A stretch of DNA of 9,726 bases from Candidatus Woesearchaeota archaeon (GTDB taxonomy: Archaea > Nanobdellota > Nanobdellia > Woesearchaeales > GW2011-AR4). A program made the translations under genes and the position numbers. The stretch covers positions 1 to 9,726 of the forward strand of contig JACQSQ010000061.1 in assembly GCA_016211245.1 (NCBI GenBank), written 5' to 3'. Below the pieces are notes generated by a model. It did no database searches and was not told the DNA's origin. It worked only from the letters and a program-made list of their open reading frames with translations. Below, piece after piece: positions 1 to 7,643 of the stretch. Each line of letters starts with the position of its first letter. Positions within the stretch are counted from its first letter, which is position 1.

Positions 1-646
1 AAACAATTTATTGTCAATATGCCCGTAAACTCCTTGAAGGTTATCCTTGAATTGCGTTGAATTAATCTTTTCCTTTATTTTTAAAAATCTATCATTAAAA
101 TCCACTCTTTCTGCTATTTCTCTTTTAACCCATTCGAAATCTTTGACTTTAGGCATCAGCATAAAAATGTCCCTAATATCAGCATTCCTGCAGCTTACAA
201 ACTTCATAACGACCAATGCATCCGGCTTTACAATCCTTAGTTTTAATTCTTCCGCAATAGTTTTCCCTTTTAGAGTTCTCAATGCAGAATTCCTAAAAAC
301 CCATTCTGCGGCAAACATGGCTTTTGTCTGCCTGTCATAAACATTTTTAACCAAAATATCGAAGCTGACTGTGAAATTTTTTCTAATTGTTTTTTCGTAC
401 CTGAGAAAATCCCCGGAGTACGGGCCAAAATCTGTATCTTTTGCTCTTTTGTAGCCTAATTTATCAAGCTCTTTTGCTATTTTTTTCTGTTTCAGCCTTG
501 TTTTCTGTCACTATGTCACAATCAACAGAAAATCTGGGAAGGGCATACGCATTTACCGCATAGCCCCCTATCAATGCAAATTTTTGATTCTTTATCTTCT
601 TAAGGGTGTCAAAAATTTCCTTTTCCCTAAGCTGAAGTAGTTCCAT
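1..646 (-). pseudogene. AbiEii-like nucleotidyltransferase toxin, frameshifted and cut by window edge
   Basis: This is the likely partner toxin, of the AbiEii/MNT nucleotidyltransferase type. The intact first part (646 to 464, 60 codons) carries GGYAVNAY and LPRFSVDCDIV, the GG...D-x-D signature of the fold. It then enters a run of seven A (480-486) and reaches TGA at 464. Removing one A gives an open frame to the left edge (about 215 residues in total), reading TEKIAKELDKLGYKRAKD, then FTVSFDILVKN (candidate third carboxylate) and LRIVKPDALVVMKF (the Lys-containing motif seen in these toxins). The continuation has the family's expected order, so the gene was recently intact or is intact and misread. 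GAGGA at 653-657 precedes the ATG. The cause could be a real inactivating mutation, slippage on the A run, or a sequencing error; the sequence alone cannot tell. The C-terminus is outside the window. Confidence 0.72.
480..486 (-). other. A7 homopolymer carrying the toxin frameshift
   Basis: Seven A on the minus strand shift the reading frame so that translation stops six codons later. Six A would keep GAA AAA ATA GCA in frame. This is a classic site for an indel, polymerase slippage or a read error. Confidence 0.65.
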
Positions 647-1226
647 ATTTTTTCCTCATGTAGTTGTAGGCATATGAATACATTTCGTTTGATTTGGCTG
701 TTTTTAATGATTCCCTCAATTGCTCAACCTTTAAGCCATCCTTATCAACAGATTTGACATCATCAACAGGGATCAAAATAACATATTCGCCGATTGTTGA
801 GCCCTCTTTTACATAATTCGGTATGCTATTTTTATTGAATAAGCCCTTCCAGTATCCTAAGTCTTTTCTCAACACTTTGATGAAATAAGGAGATTTTTCC
901 ACGCCTCTCTGTATGTATGAATAGTCAGACCATATCTCTATCGCTGATAAATTTGTTAAAGCGTAAGGTTTTTTGGCTTCCTTGATTACTTTTGAGGCTT
1001 TAAACTCCAATAAGCCTTTGATTGCATTTTCAGGCTCTATGCACCTGTAAGAGTCCCTTGACGCCTTTATTATCCATCCTGATCTCAATAATATTGAGAA
1101 TATCTTCTTCTTCATGCTCTGGCTTACAATCCAGTCTAACTCTGCCTGCTTAAACGGTTCTCTTGAGCCGTGCTTTGCATAGAACAAGGCATAGGCTCTT
1201 AAGCAGTACTGCGGTATTTCATTCAT
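627..1226 (-). CDS. AbiEi-like winged-helix antitoxin/autorepressor
   Basis: A 199-residue protein resembling the AbiEi antitoxin of type IV AbiE toxin-antitoxin systems and its archaeal relatives. Residues 8-62 look like a winged helix (KKKIFSILLRSGWI, then a small strand pair IIKASRDSYRCIEP). The second half contains YALTNLSAIEIWSDYSY and SPYFIKV...DLGYWKGLF, which fits the C-terminal domain of that family. Known AbiEi proteins repress their own operon through inverted repeats and counteract the paired AbiEii nucleotidyltransferase without direct contact. Here a perfect inverted repeat lies just upstream and the nucleotidyltransferase gene overlaps the 3' end by 20 nt, both as expected. The ATG at 1226 fits a leaderless transcript; no Shine-Dalgarno is visible upstream. 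I have not written a gene symbol because the archaeal relatives are divergent. Confidence 0.75.
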   Translation of the reverse strand: MNEIPQYCLRAYALFYAKHGSREPFKQAELDWIVSQSMKKKIFSILLRSGWIIKASRDSYRCIEPENAIKGLLEFKASKVIKEAKKPYALTNLSAIEIWSDYSYIQRGVEKSPYFIKVLRKDLGYWKGLFNKNSIPNYVKEGSTIGEYVILIPVDDVKSVDKDGLKVEQLRESLKTAKSNEMYSYAYNYMRKKYGTTSA

Positions 1227-1227
1227 A

Positions 1228-1244
1228 GTTACCTATTAGGTAAC
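1228..1244 (-). promoter_or_regulatory. Perfect inverted repeat, probable antitoxin operator
   Basis: GTTACCTA T TAGGTAAC (plus strand) is an 8-bp perfect inverted repeat with a single central base. It lies between the TATA box and the ATG, covering the predicted start of transcription. A repressor bound here would block initiation. AbiEi family proteins are known to bind inverted repeats in their own promoters, so self-repression is the natural reading. Confidence 0.65.
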
Positions 1245-1248
1245 CAAT

Positions 1249-1268
1249 TATTTAAATAGTTTTCGGTT
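1249..1268 (-). promoter_or_regulatory. Archaeal promoter (BRE/TATA) of the toxin-antitoxin pair
   Basis: On the minus strand TATTTAAATA (1258 to 1249) is preceded by CCGAAAAC, a fair match to an archaeal TFB-responsive element. Its centre lies about 26 nt before 1226-1228, so transcription should begin at or within two bases of the antitoxin ATG, giving a leaderless mRNA. This would let the pair be transcribed separately from the upstream operon. Confidence 0.65.
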
Positions 1269-1286
1269 TCTGAATTAGGAATAGAT

Positions 1287-4211
1287 TTAATGCCCTCCCA
1301 TGCTTATTATGTCCTTGAATGGGTTTTTTACGAAAGGCCCGCCAACTATAGGTCGTCGAATGCCGATGTCGTATCCTTTTTCGCTTTCTGCCGCTTCAAT
1401 AGCCTCTGCCAGATTATTGGTTCTTACTGCTATCCAGTATATGATATACTTTGCCAATCCTCTTGTCGATATGTGGGGGTAGGGATTCTCTGACCATTTG
1501 TTTATTCCATCAGGTTCTTCGTAATACATCATTCTGCCCCAATGTATGAACGGGACTTTTCTGTTAATTGCCCTTCTGTCAAAAGCCGGATTAAGGTTTG
1601 TTGGCTTCCTTTCCGGCCACTTGTCTGGGTTTTTATACAGCTCTTTGTTATATCTCAACACAAGCTTAGGGGCAGTTTCCCCAGATTTCCTCTTGTCTAC
1701 TACCACATCTTTGTAAATATACTTTCTTGTAACCTGTATTTCTTCTTTTGGCACCCCTCTATTAAAATAGCTTGGCCTTGCCTTTACATAGCCATAATCA
1801 CTGTGCATATTAAAAGGATTGAATTCTAACCTTATAGGCTCTTTTAGTATCTCACTTGGAATGGTTAGCTTATTTACATCTATGTCTAACCCACCTTCTG
1901 CGTGGAATATGTAGTCTGTGGTGGATTTGCTATATGGATGATATCTTCCATCTCTTAAATCGTCTCTAACGGCATCAACCTCATTGTAGATGTAAACAGA
2001 CATTTCAAGCAAATCCAGATATGCCTGGTCTGTTGTAAATCTCTTGTCTACTTTTCTTATGCCAACCCTCCTTCCTTCGTACTCTACAACTTTTCTTACT
2101 TCTTCTATTCTGCTGGTATGCGGGTCCGCGGCATTTTCATGATCAGGATTTTCTAAACTTTCCCTTATTTTTTTGATTATGCCTTTATTGCTCTCGCTGC
2201 TTAAAAGGTTTCTTACTCTAGTAGCCGCTCTCCTATTATCCCCATCTTTCAAAATAACCCTTACTTTCTCTACCGTCTTTATGCTCTCCTCGCCTTCTGT
2301 AATCTCCCTTATTTTCTCTATTATCCTCTTTCCTCCTGGCTTGCGGGAAATGAGGTATAGCTGCCATGCGTTTTTTCCGATTTCATACCACCATTTGTCC
2401 AATAACACAGTACCGTCATGGTCGATCTCTAGCGGATAACCATTCTCATCAAGCCCGTATCCAGCTTCATCTTCCTTTTGGTAAAAGTTTGGATGTTTAG
2501 GGCTAAATTGAGTTATGTCCCTTTCCAATTCCGCCTTCCTTCTTTTCAAGTCTTCTAAATGACCCAATTGCTCTCTTTTGTCATTTAACTCTTGTTCTGT
2601 GTTATTGAGTTCCTGGGTAATCTTCTCAAGCGACGTTTTTATTCTCTCAATCTCTTCATATTGCGCCCTGATTGCATTGATAAATTCAGGCAATTGTTTT
2701 TGAATAAACTCTTTAGTAAGTTCTATTATTTCATCTCCTTCAATATTCAGTTTATTTTTAAGCTTGGACATCCTTTCCAGCAATATCCTTTCCCTTATCT
2801 CCCTGTCGATAACAGAGTACTCAAAAACTTCCTCCACCATGTCATGTAGCTCCGGATGCAAGATTTCATCGTCTATGTCTATTCCCCCCAACTCATCCAG
2901 CAATTTTTTTATTGCGGCAAATACCTTGCTTTTTCTGTCCTGAAAATCCCCCCACCCCCTTATTCTTGTGAAAGGCTGAGTTCTCGAAATCAAAAAGTCA
3001 ATGAAATTGGTTGCATCATCTTCCTTGAGCTTAAGCTTTAATAGCTCGCTTTTTATTTGGTTTAGAGCCTGTCCCTTTAAGGCTCCGATATATTCAGGCT
3101 TTAGATTGGACCTTATTATTACAGTTTGCCGAGTCAGCTCACGAAATTGCAGCAGAAAATCATTGAGCTCGTCTGTTGGAAGTTGATCTTTTAACTTTGT
3201 GTAAAACTCCGACTTTCTCAATGCCGTTTGAATTAAATAGTCAATATACTCCTCAAATCTTCTTTCTGAAGCTTGGGCTTGCAGATTTTTAATATATCTG
3301 TCAAGCATGTTTTTTCTTTTTTCCAGCTCTTCTGCATCTTGTGTTAGCTGGTCTTCATTAATTAATGGTATTTCTTCATTTATTTTTTTTAGTTCATTTA
3401 CGTACGGGTTATCGTCCGGGTTAAAATATACGGGTTTTTCCCCTTCAATTATAAATGGCTTAATGACTTTATAGATATGCTTAAACCTAATATACTCGCT
3501 GTAGGCCCTGGTTAATTCAATATAATCTCCCCTATAGTTTGCTAATTCTCTATGCTTTGTATCTATATGAAGCAAGTTTTGGTGATGCGTACTCTCAATA
3601 GTATTAACTTGTGTTATAATTTCTTTTACTTTATCCCTAAGTAATGTTAAATACCTTCTAACAGATGCATCTGCACGAGATTCTTGGACCAGGTTGTTTT
3701 CTGCTTGTGTACTAATATCATCCCACCTATCTATTAATGTTTTAATATTGGGCAGACCAAAATAATAAATATCTTCCTTGTTGCCATCATTCCATTTAAC
3801 TTTAAAAGGGTCTAAATAAAATCCTCCTCTGGATTCACTATAACCGAATCCACTTCCAGTTAAAACTTCCCCTATTTCAAGTTTAACAACATTTGGATCG
3901 TCATAATGCCCTATTTCTTGATATAAACTTAATATTGTTTGTGGAGGATCCCATAAAAATTTGTCCATCAGTTTCCACTTGCTTTCTATCATTGTCAGCT
4001 TCTCTATCAAAACCTCGTTCCATGAGATTAACTGTTTCATCCATTCTTTTATTGGAGCTGCCTGGCCTGGAGGAGTTCTGTATCTAAACCTATTGAGCCT
4101 TCCAAATCCTTGCTTAACAATATTGAATGTGTTTGTCCAGACTGTTTCTCTGATTGGCGAGGTTTCTTGGCTTCCAGCCGGAGACGCTTCTTCATGCACC
4201 ATTCTAATCAC
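1287..4211 (-). CDS. Large coiled-coil protein (971-974 aa), paralogous C-terminal region, unknown function
   Basis: I do not recognise this protein. The longest frame begins at GTG 4211, but ATG at 4202 (971 residues, MVHEEASPAG) is the better start, because GGTGAT at 4207-4212 would then be its ribosome binding site. No signal peptide or membrane segment is visible. In GTG numbering, residues 285-345 are charged and helical, 512-570 form a strong coiled coil (YEEIERIKTSLEKITQ and following), and 640-720 are basic. The final 240 residues carry DLRDGRYHPYS (751-761), NPAFDRR (874-880), SENPYPHIS (907-915) and a GGH end, matching the order and spacing of motifs at the end of the 600-residue protein, with about 100 extra residues between the first two. 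It lacks Walker motifs, so it is not an SMC-like ATPase. As the last gene of the operon, it probably binds the other soluble protein or the anchored paralogue. Confidence 0.84.
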   Translation of the reverse strand: MIRMVHEEASPAGSQETSPIRETVWTNTFNIVKQGFGRLNRFRYRTPPGQAAPIKEWMKQLISWNEVLIEKLTMIESKWKLMDKFLWDPPQTILSLYQEIGHYDDPNVVKLEIGEVLTGSGFGYSESRGGFYLDPFKVKWNDGNKEDIYYFGLPNIKTLIDRWDDISTQAENNLVQESRADASVRRYLTLLRDKVKEIITQVNTIESTHHQNLLHIDTKHRELANYRGDYIELTRAYSEYIRFKHIYKVIKPFIIEGEKPVYFNPDDNPYVNELKKINEEIPLINEDQLTQDAEELEKRKNMLDRYIKNLQAQASERRFEEYIDYLIQTALRKSEFYTKLKDQLPTDELNDFLLQFRELTRQTVIIRSNLKPEYIGALKGQALNQIKSELLKLKLKEDDATNFIDFLISRTQPFTRIRGWGDFQDRKSKVFAAIKKLLDELGGIDIDDEILHPELHDMVEEVFEYSVIDREIRERILLERMSKLKNKLNIEGDEIIELTKEFIQKQLPEFINAIRAQYEEIERIKTSLEKITQELNNTEQELNDKREQLGHLEDLKRRKAELERDITQFSPKHPNFYQKEDEAGYGLDENGYPLEIDHDGTVLLDKWWYEIGKNAWQLYLISRKPGGKRIIEKIREITEGEESIKTVEKVRVILKDGDNRRAATRVRNLLSSESNKGIIKKIRESLENPDHENAADPHTSRIEEVRKVVEYEGRRVGIRKVDKRFTTDQAYLDLLEMSVYIYNEVDAVRDDLRDGRYHPYSKSTTDYIFHAEGGLDIDVNKLTIPSEILKEPIRLEFNPFNMHSDYGYVKARPSYFNRGVPKEEIQVTRKYIYKDVVVDKRKSGETAPKLVLRYNKELYKNPDKWPERKPTNLNPAFDRRAINRKVPFIHWGRMMYYEEPDGINKWSENPYPHISTRGLAKYIIYWIAVRTNNLAEAIEAAESEKGYDIGIRRPIVGGPFVKNPFKDIISMGGH
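1437..1970 (-). other. Shared C-terminal region, copy 2 (in the 971-974-aa protein)
   Basis: Residues 748-925 (GTG numbering) of the large coiled-coil protein. DLRDGRYHPYS has the same D-x-R-x-G-x-x-HP-x-S spacing as copy 1, again with a Tyr eight residues after HP. PAFDRR, a Trp at 16, a Tyr at 21-22 and ENPYPHIS follow in the same order. About 100 residues between the HP box and the PAFD box have no counterpart in copy 1, which has about 37 residues there. Confidence 0.6.
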
Positions 4212-4212
4212 C
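4202..4212 (-). promoter_or_regulatory. Ribosome binding site deciding the start of the 971-aa protein
   Basis: On the minus strand GGTGAT (4212 to 4207) is followed by TAGA and an ATG at 4202-4200. GGTGAT matches the 3' part of the AGGAGGTGAT consensus. The GTG at 4211 lies inside this element and is therefore the less likely start, which would shorten the protein by three residues. Confidence 0.5.
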
Positions 4213-5792
4213 TATCCGAAGAGTGGCTTTGATGGGTCCACTCCCTCTTTTCTAAATTCTTCTTCAATTTCTCTCTGAAGCTGCAAAACTATTTGCTTGA
4301 CTTCAGGCAGCAAATCTTCAGCACTGCTTACTGGCACTGCAAAACTTCCATCATTTTGCCTGATGAAATCAACGCTTTCTTTTAATAGCGGCTCTAATCT
4401 TTGGCTTATTCTCTGCTCTAAAGCGTTAATCACAAATTCAACGTTTGGGTCTATGAGGGACATGTTTAATAATCGGAATTCAGTAGCAGCCAGCCTGTCT
4501 GTTTGTGCAGCTTCAAAGAAAACTCGCCCAATAGGAACAACGGGCTTTGCCAAAAACCTTCGGGCATCAATTGAAAATCTATCCAGCCATGAGCCAAATA
4601 TCTTAGCTAATTTTCCTATGCCTCTCAACCTGTTGTCCGGCGCATTTCCAACCCTGTTCATCATATCAAAAAGTGCTGGCATAACAACTGCCGTCTCATC
4701 TGCTATCCTATCGTCAATTCTGTTGAATTCTCTTTTCATTGCTTCTACCCTGCCTTTTGCTTCCTCCAGTTTTCTCTCTATGCTCTTTTCCAACGCCTCC
4801 AAAATGTCATCCAGCTCTTTTGCCTGAAGCCTGCTGGAAGCTATCCTGTCTATTGCGCTTTGAAATAGCCTGAGCAAGGCATCAACAGCCGGCTGTATCA
4901 CATTTTGGTTTTGATAAGTGAAATTATGGAGCTTATCGGATAAAATCCCAAGCTCTTCAATCCATGCTTGTATGTTCTCATGAATTCTCTCAGGCAGCCT
5001 TTCAAGATATGACGCAAACTCCTCATTTCCAAACGTATTCCTAACGACTTTGATGTAATTCTGGCCTTTTCTTAAGTTCTTATAAAACCTATAGAATCCT
5101 TCCCACCCGGGCTCTTGAATTGATTTCATGATGTTGGCTCTTGCCCAAGTGAAAAACTGCATTTCCTGCCGGTATGTCCACAACTTTTTTATCTCGGAAA
5201 CGCTGAACATTTGCTTTACTAGTTCAACATCTTTGAATACTGTGCCCAAACCTATGTATTCAACACCGTTAGTTTCGTCTTTTCCGCCTTTGACATATAG
5301 CATAAGCCTTTTGCTGAAGAATTCTATCCTGTTTGTCAGCCTGTATTTTGGCCATGCCCTGATGTCTGCAATGCATTTATTTAACTCATCTATTTCAGAC
5401 TTATTTGCCATCAATAAGGCTCTGTTTAGTCTTGCTATGTCCTTTGGATCAAACATCTGCATTAGCTGCGTAAGCTCTGCAAAATGTGTTTTTATTCTGC
5501 TTGTTGCAAGCTCAGGATTGCTTTTAACATCTTTCATGAATTCCTGCCTGAACATTTTTATGAACCTTGCCTGTTTTGATATATGTCCAAATTCCTTGTG
5601 ATAAATAGCCAACAATTTTTCATTTTCTAAAATGATTCCAAAATTTATTCTTGGGGCATCATGCTGGTTTACCCTTTCATTTAATGCATTGAGCCTTTGG
5701 ACTAATGCGGAAAGCTTATCGAATTCTGGTGATATATCTTGGCTGATGGCTCCCTCCCCTTGCTCAATTTCATTTGGATTTATTTCCGGCAT
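4212..5792 (-). CDS. Soluble helical/coiled-coil protein of 526 aa, unknown function
   Basis: I do not recognise this protein. It has no signal peptide and no membrane segment and appears almost entirely alpha-helical, with a clear charged coiled-coil-like stretch at about residues 321-363 (LEALEKSIERKLEEAKGR and following). The first 20 residues are acidic and low in hydrophobics. A region with many aromatic residues (203-246) could be a packing surface. It ends in an acidic helix followed by DPSKPLFG. Its ATG overlaps the stop of the 600-residue gene by one base, and GGGAGGG at 5801-5807 is a good ribosome binding site with 8 nt spacing. The next gene begins directly after its TAG. Tight coupling between two large neighbours that share a domain suggests a structural partner in the same assembly. 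I saw no nuclease, ATPase or other catalytic motif. Confidence 0.83.
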   Translation of the reverse strand: MPEINPNEIEQGEGAISQDISPEFDKLSALVQRLNALNERVNQHDAPRINFGIILENEKLLAIYHKEFGHISKQARFIKMFRQEFMKDVKSNPELATSRIKTHFAELTQLMQMFDPKDIARLNRALLMANKSEIDELNKCIADIRAWPKYRLTNRIEFFSKRLMLYVKGGKDETNGVEYIGLGTVFKDVELVKQMFSVSEIKKLWTYRQEMQFFTWARANIMKSIQEPGWEGFYRFYKNLRKGQNYIKVVRNTFGNEEFASYLERLPERIHENIQAWIEELGILSDKLHNFTYQNQNVIQPAVDALLRLFQSAIDRIASSRLQAKELDDILEALEKSIERKLEEAKGRVEAMKREFNRIDDRIADETAVVMPALFDMMNRVGNAPDNRLRGIGKLAKIFGSWLDRFSIDARRFLAKPVVPIGRVFFEAAQTDRLAATEFRLLNMSLIDPNVEFVINALEQRISQRLEPLLKESVDFIRQNDGSFAVPVSSAEDLLPEVKQIVLQLQREIEEEFRKEGVDPSKPLFG

Positions 5793-7594
5793 TATTGATG
5801 CCCTCCCTTGTCAGAGAATCTGCCAACTGCCCATCCTCCTCCTTTCATTTCTTTTATATCACCTGATTCTTTTCCAGTATCTGCAGGATATACCTGCTCC
5901 AAGAATTCCTTTGTCTCTTTAACGCTTGCAGAGGTTTTATCTATCAATCTTAGTATAAATGTCTTGATTCCATATTGTGATATATGGGGTTCCATGTTTT
6001 CTTCCGGAACATCAGTTTCCGGGCTGTTATATCTCCTTTTTCCTTGCCAGGAGTAAATTCCAGGATTTGCAAGCACTCTCAAGTCAAATGCAGGGCTTGC
6101 CTCTGAGCCTCCTTTTGGAGCCCATGGTATGTCATTATCTTTCCATATTCCTAGTGCCCATGCGCCAGTCCCTTCAGCTACATACTCTGCCACATTTCTG
6201 GAGCCCGGATGCCGAAGCCCGCTTCTGAAATCCCTGATAAATCCGCTCCAATCCCTTACATAATACTCGGCAATTTCCCCCATGTTTTCTCCTGGAGGAA
6301 ACGGAATGGTATCTTCTTTTGGGTTTCTTAGCTTTCTTATAGGCCAAGTGCCTTTTCTGACATCCTCGGCAAACTCCCCATAAACATTAACTTGAGTGTG
6401 ATCATCATTGACTTCCCCTTCCTCGATTTCACCAGTGACTGTCTTAAGAGTTCTTCCGTCTTTATCCTTATAGATATGCTTTGCACCCCTTTTGGCGAAC
6501 CTGTAAGTGTGGTATGCCTTCCCGGATGAATTAAACATGTCCCACATGTTCAGGGTATGCGCCCGTATTGTATAATGGGGGGTGTAATCTTTTAATCTAT
6601 CATCAAATTGTTCTTTACTTACCTTAATCTGCCCTTCAATTTTAGCTACATCCGTAGTTATTTTGCTTTGTGCTATTCCTATCAGTTCCTTGTAAAAAGA
6701 TTCTAAATCACCACCAGTTTTTCTGATTTTCTTTGCTAATTCGATTTGGATTTTGAAAAACTCTATCAAATGGTTCATATACATAATAATCGCTTGGTTC
6801 AAATAATTCCATCCTATAAAATTTTTATATTTACTATAAGGGAGGTATGGTGGAATTCTTTCTTGATCACCCCCTTCTCCAACTTCTATAGGTACTCTTG
6901 TTCCGTCCGGATTTATTAATTCAAAAGGTATTTTACCTTTTTGAGATCTTAGAACTAGAATGAGTTTCTTAAGATCTTGCTGGTTCAAAAACCCGTGAGT
7001 TTTGCTGGTTTTTTCTATAATCTTGTGATGAAACTCGTTCATGTAAAGGAATTTTGTGTAAAATATGTCAAATCTTAGCTCCTGGTCTAAAAGCCTCATG
7101 AACAATATCCTGTTTCTGAATACAATCTCTGGCTCCCTTCCGGCTATATTTTTTATTTTGATGTACCTGTTTCTGAATCCTGGAGTATTTCTTATTATAT
7201 TTCTGGCAGCATCACGCAGCAGCATAGCAAAATAAGCGCCCCTTATCGCCCTGTATCTTGCCCGCAGCCCCTTCTTTTTTCTGCCTTCCTTCCATCTCTT
7301 AAATGGAAATTTAATGATTCTCCAGAAAAGATTTACCCATATCCACCATGCTATTTTTCTCATTATCGGGCCTACTACTGGTATGCTGAATAAGAAAAGA
7401 AGGCCAAGTCCAAGCCACATTAGGGTACCAAAATTATTGCTGAATAAGTACCAAGGATATGTCCATCCGTAATACCAAGCCATTTGGAAAGGCCATTTAA
7501 GGACCTGCAATATGTTTGGCAATCCTAAGTAAGGAGCGATTATAATATTCAAAACTAGGTAGCCTAATATAAACGCTATTGTGGATTTTTTCAC
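5792..7594 (-). CDS. Membrane-anchored 600-aa protein, paralogous C-terminal region, unknown function
   Basis: I do not recognise this protein. The N-terminus is hydrophobic (residues 5-23 and 56-74, with a Trp-rich amphipathic stretch at 80-96), followed by a strongly basic segment (97-115, FKRWKEGRKKKGLRAR), which by the positive-inside rule places the remaining 480 or so residues in the cytoplasm. The middle (120-335) is mostly helical and charged. The C-terminal 150 residues contain DFRSGLRHPGS (455-465), SPAFDLR (500-506), EENMEPHIS (531-539) and a GGHQ end, all with counterparts in the 974-residue protein of the same operon. Translation starts at GTG 7594, with GGAG at 7602-7605 upstream; an ATG two bases upstream is followed at once by TGA and is not used. 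The stop codon overlaps the next start as TAATG. It probably acts as the membrane anchor of a complex with its two downstream neighbours. Confidence 0.85.
   Translation of the reverse strand: MKKSTIAFILGYLVLNIIIAPYLGLPNILQVLKWPFQMAWYYGWTYPWYLFSNNFGTLMWLGLGLLFLFSIPVVGPIMRKIAWWIWVNLFWRIIKFPFKRWKEGRKKKGLRARYRAIRGAYFAMLLRDAARNIIRNTPGFRNRYIKIKNIAGREPEIVFRNRILFMRLLDQELRFDIFYTKFLYMNEFHHKIIEKTSKTHGFLNQQDLKKLILVLRSQKGKIPFELINPDGTRVPIEVGEGGDQERIPPYLPYSKYKNFIGWNYLNQAIIMYMNHLIEFFKIQIELAKKIRKTGGDLESFYKELIGIAQSKITTDVAKIEGQIKVSKEQFDDRLKDYTPHYTIRAHTLNMWDMFNSSGKAYHTYRFAKRGAKHIYKDKDGRTLKTVTGEIEEGEVNDDHTQVNVYGEFAEDVRKGTWPIRKLRNPKEDTIPFPPGENMGEIAEYYVRDWSGFIRDFRSGLRHPGSRNVAEYVAEGTGAWALGIWKDNDIPWAPKGGSEASPAFDLRVLANPGIYSWQGKRRYNSPETDVPEENMEPHISQYGIKTFILRLIDKTSASVKETKEFLEQVYPADTGKESGDIKEMKGGGWAVGRFSDKGGHQ
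5939..6238 (-). other. Shared C-terminal region, copy 1 (in the 600-aa protein)
   Basis: Residues 453-552 of the 600-residue protein. Landmarks are DFRSGLRHPGS, a Tyr eight residues after the HP pair, PAFDLR, a Trp 15 residues after the start of PAFD, a Tyr at 21, and ENMEPHIS followed by YG and a hydrophobic helix. All have counterparts in copy 2. The similarity continues weakly to the C-terminus (GGGWAVGRFSDKGGHQ). The homology call rests on alignment by eye. Confidence 0.6.
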
Positions 7595-7643
7595 ATTTTT
7601 TCTCCGTCTGTTTTGTTTTGAATTGATTTCATTATTAATTCTG
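7595..7643 (-). other. 49-nt intergenic gap with Shine-Dalgarno for the GTG start
   Basis: This is the only real gap within the five-gene operon. It holds GGAG at 7602-7605, 7 nt before the GTG at 7594. I see no TATA-like element and no terminator in it, so transcription most likely reads through. Confidence 0.5.

Noticed and set aside
47..340. 97-codon plus-strand open frame at the left end
   Set aside because: It is antisense to the continuation of the nucleotidyltransferase, which has clear family motifs on the minus strand.
2502..2678. SMC/Rad50-like identity for the large protein because of its coiled coil
   Set aside because: No Walker A, Walker B or ABC signature motif is present in the protein, so only a generic coiled coil is supported.
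3376..3392. T-rich stretch that could resemble an archaeal terminator on the plus strand
   Set aside because: It lies inside the coding sequence of the large minus-strand gene and no plus-strand gene precedes it.
4297..4827. 176-codon plus-strand open frame
   Set aside because: It is antisense to the 526-aa gene, is Ser/Leu-rich as expected for a shadow frame, and lacks a promoter or ribosome binding site.
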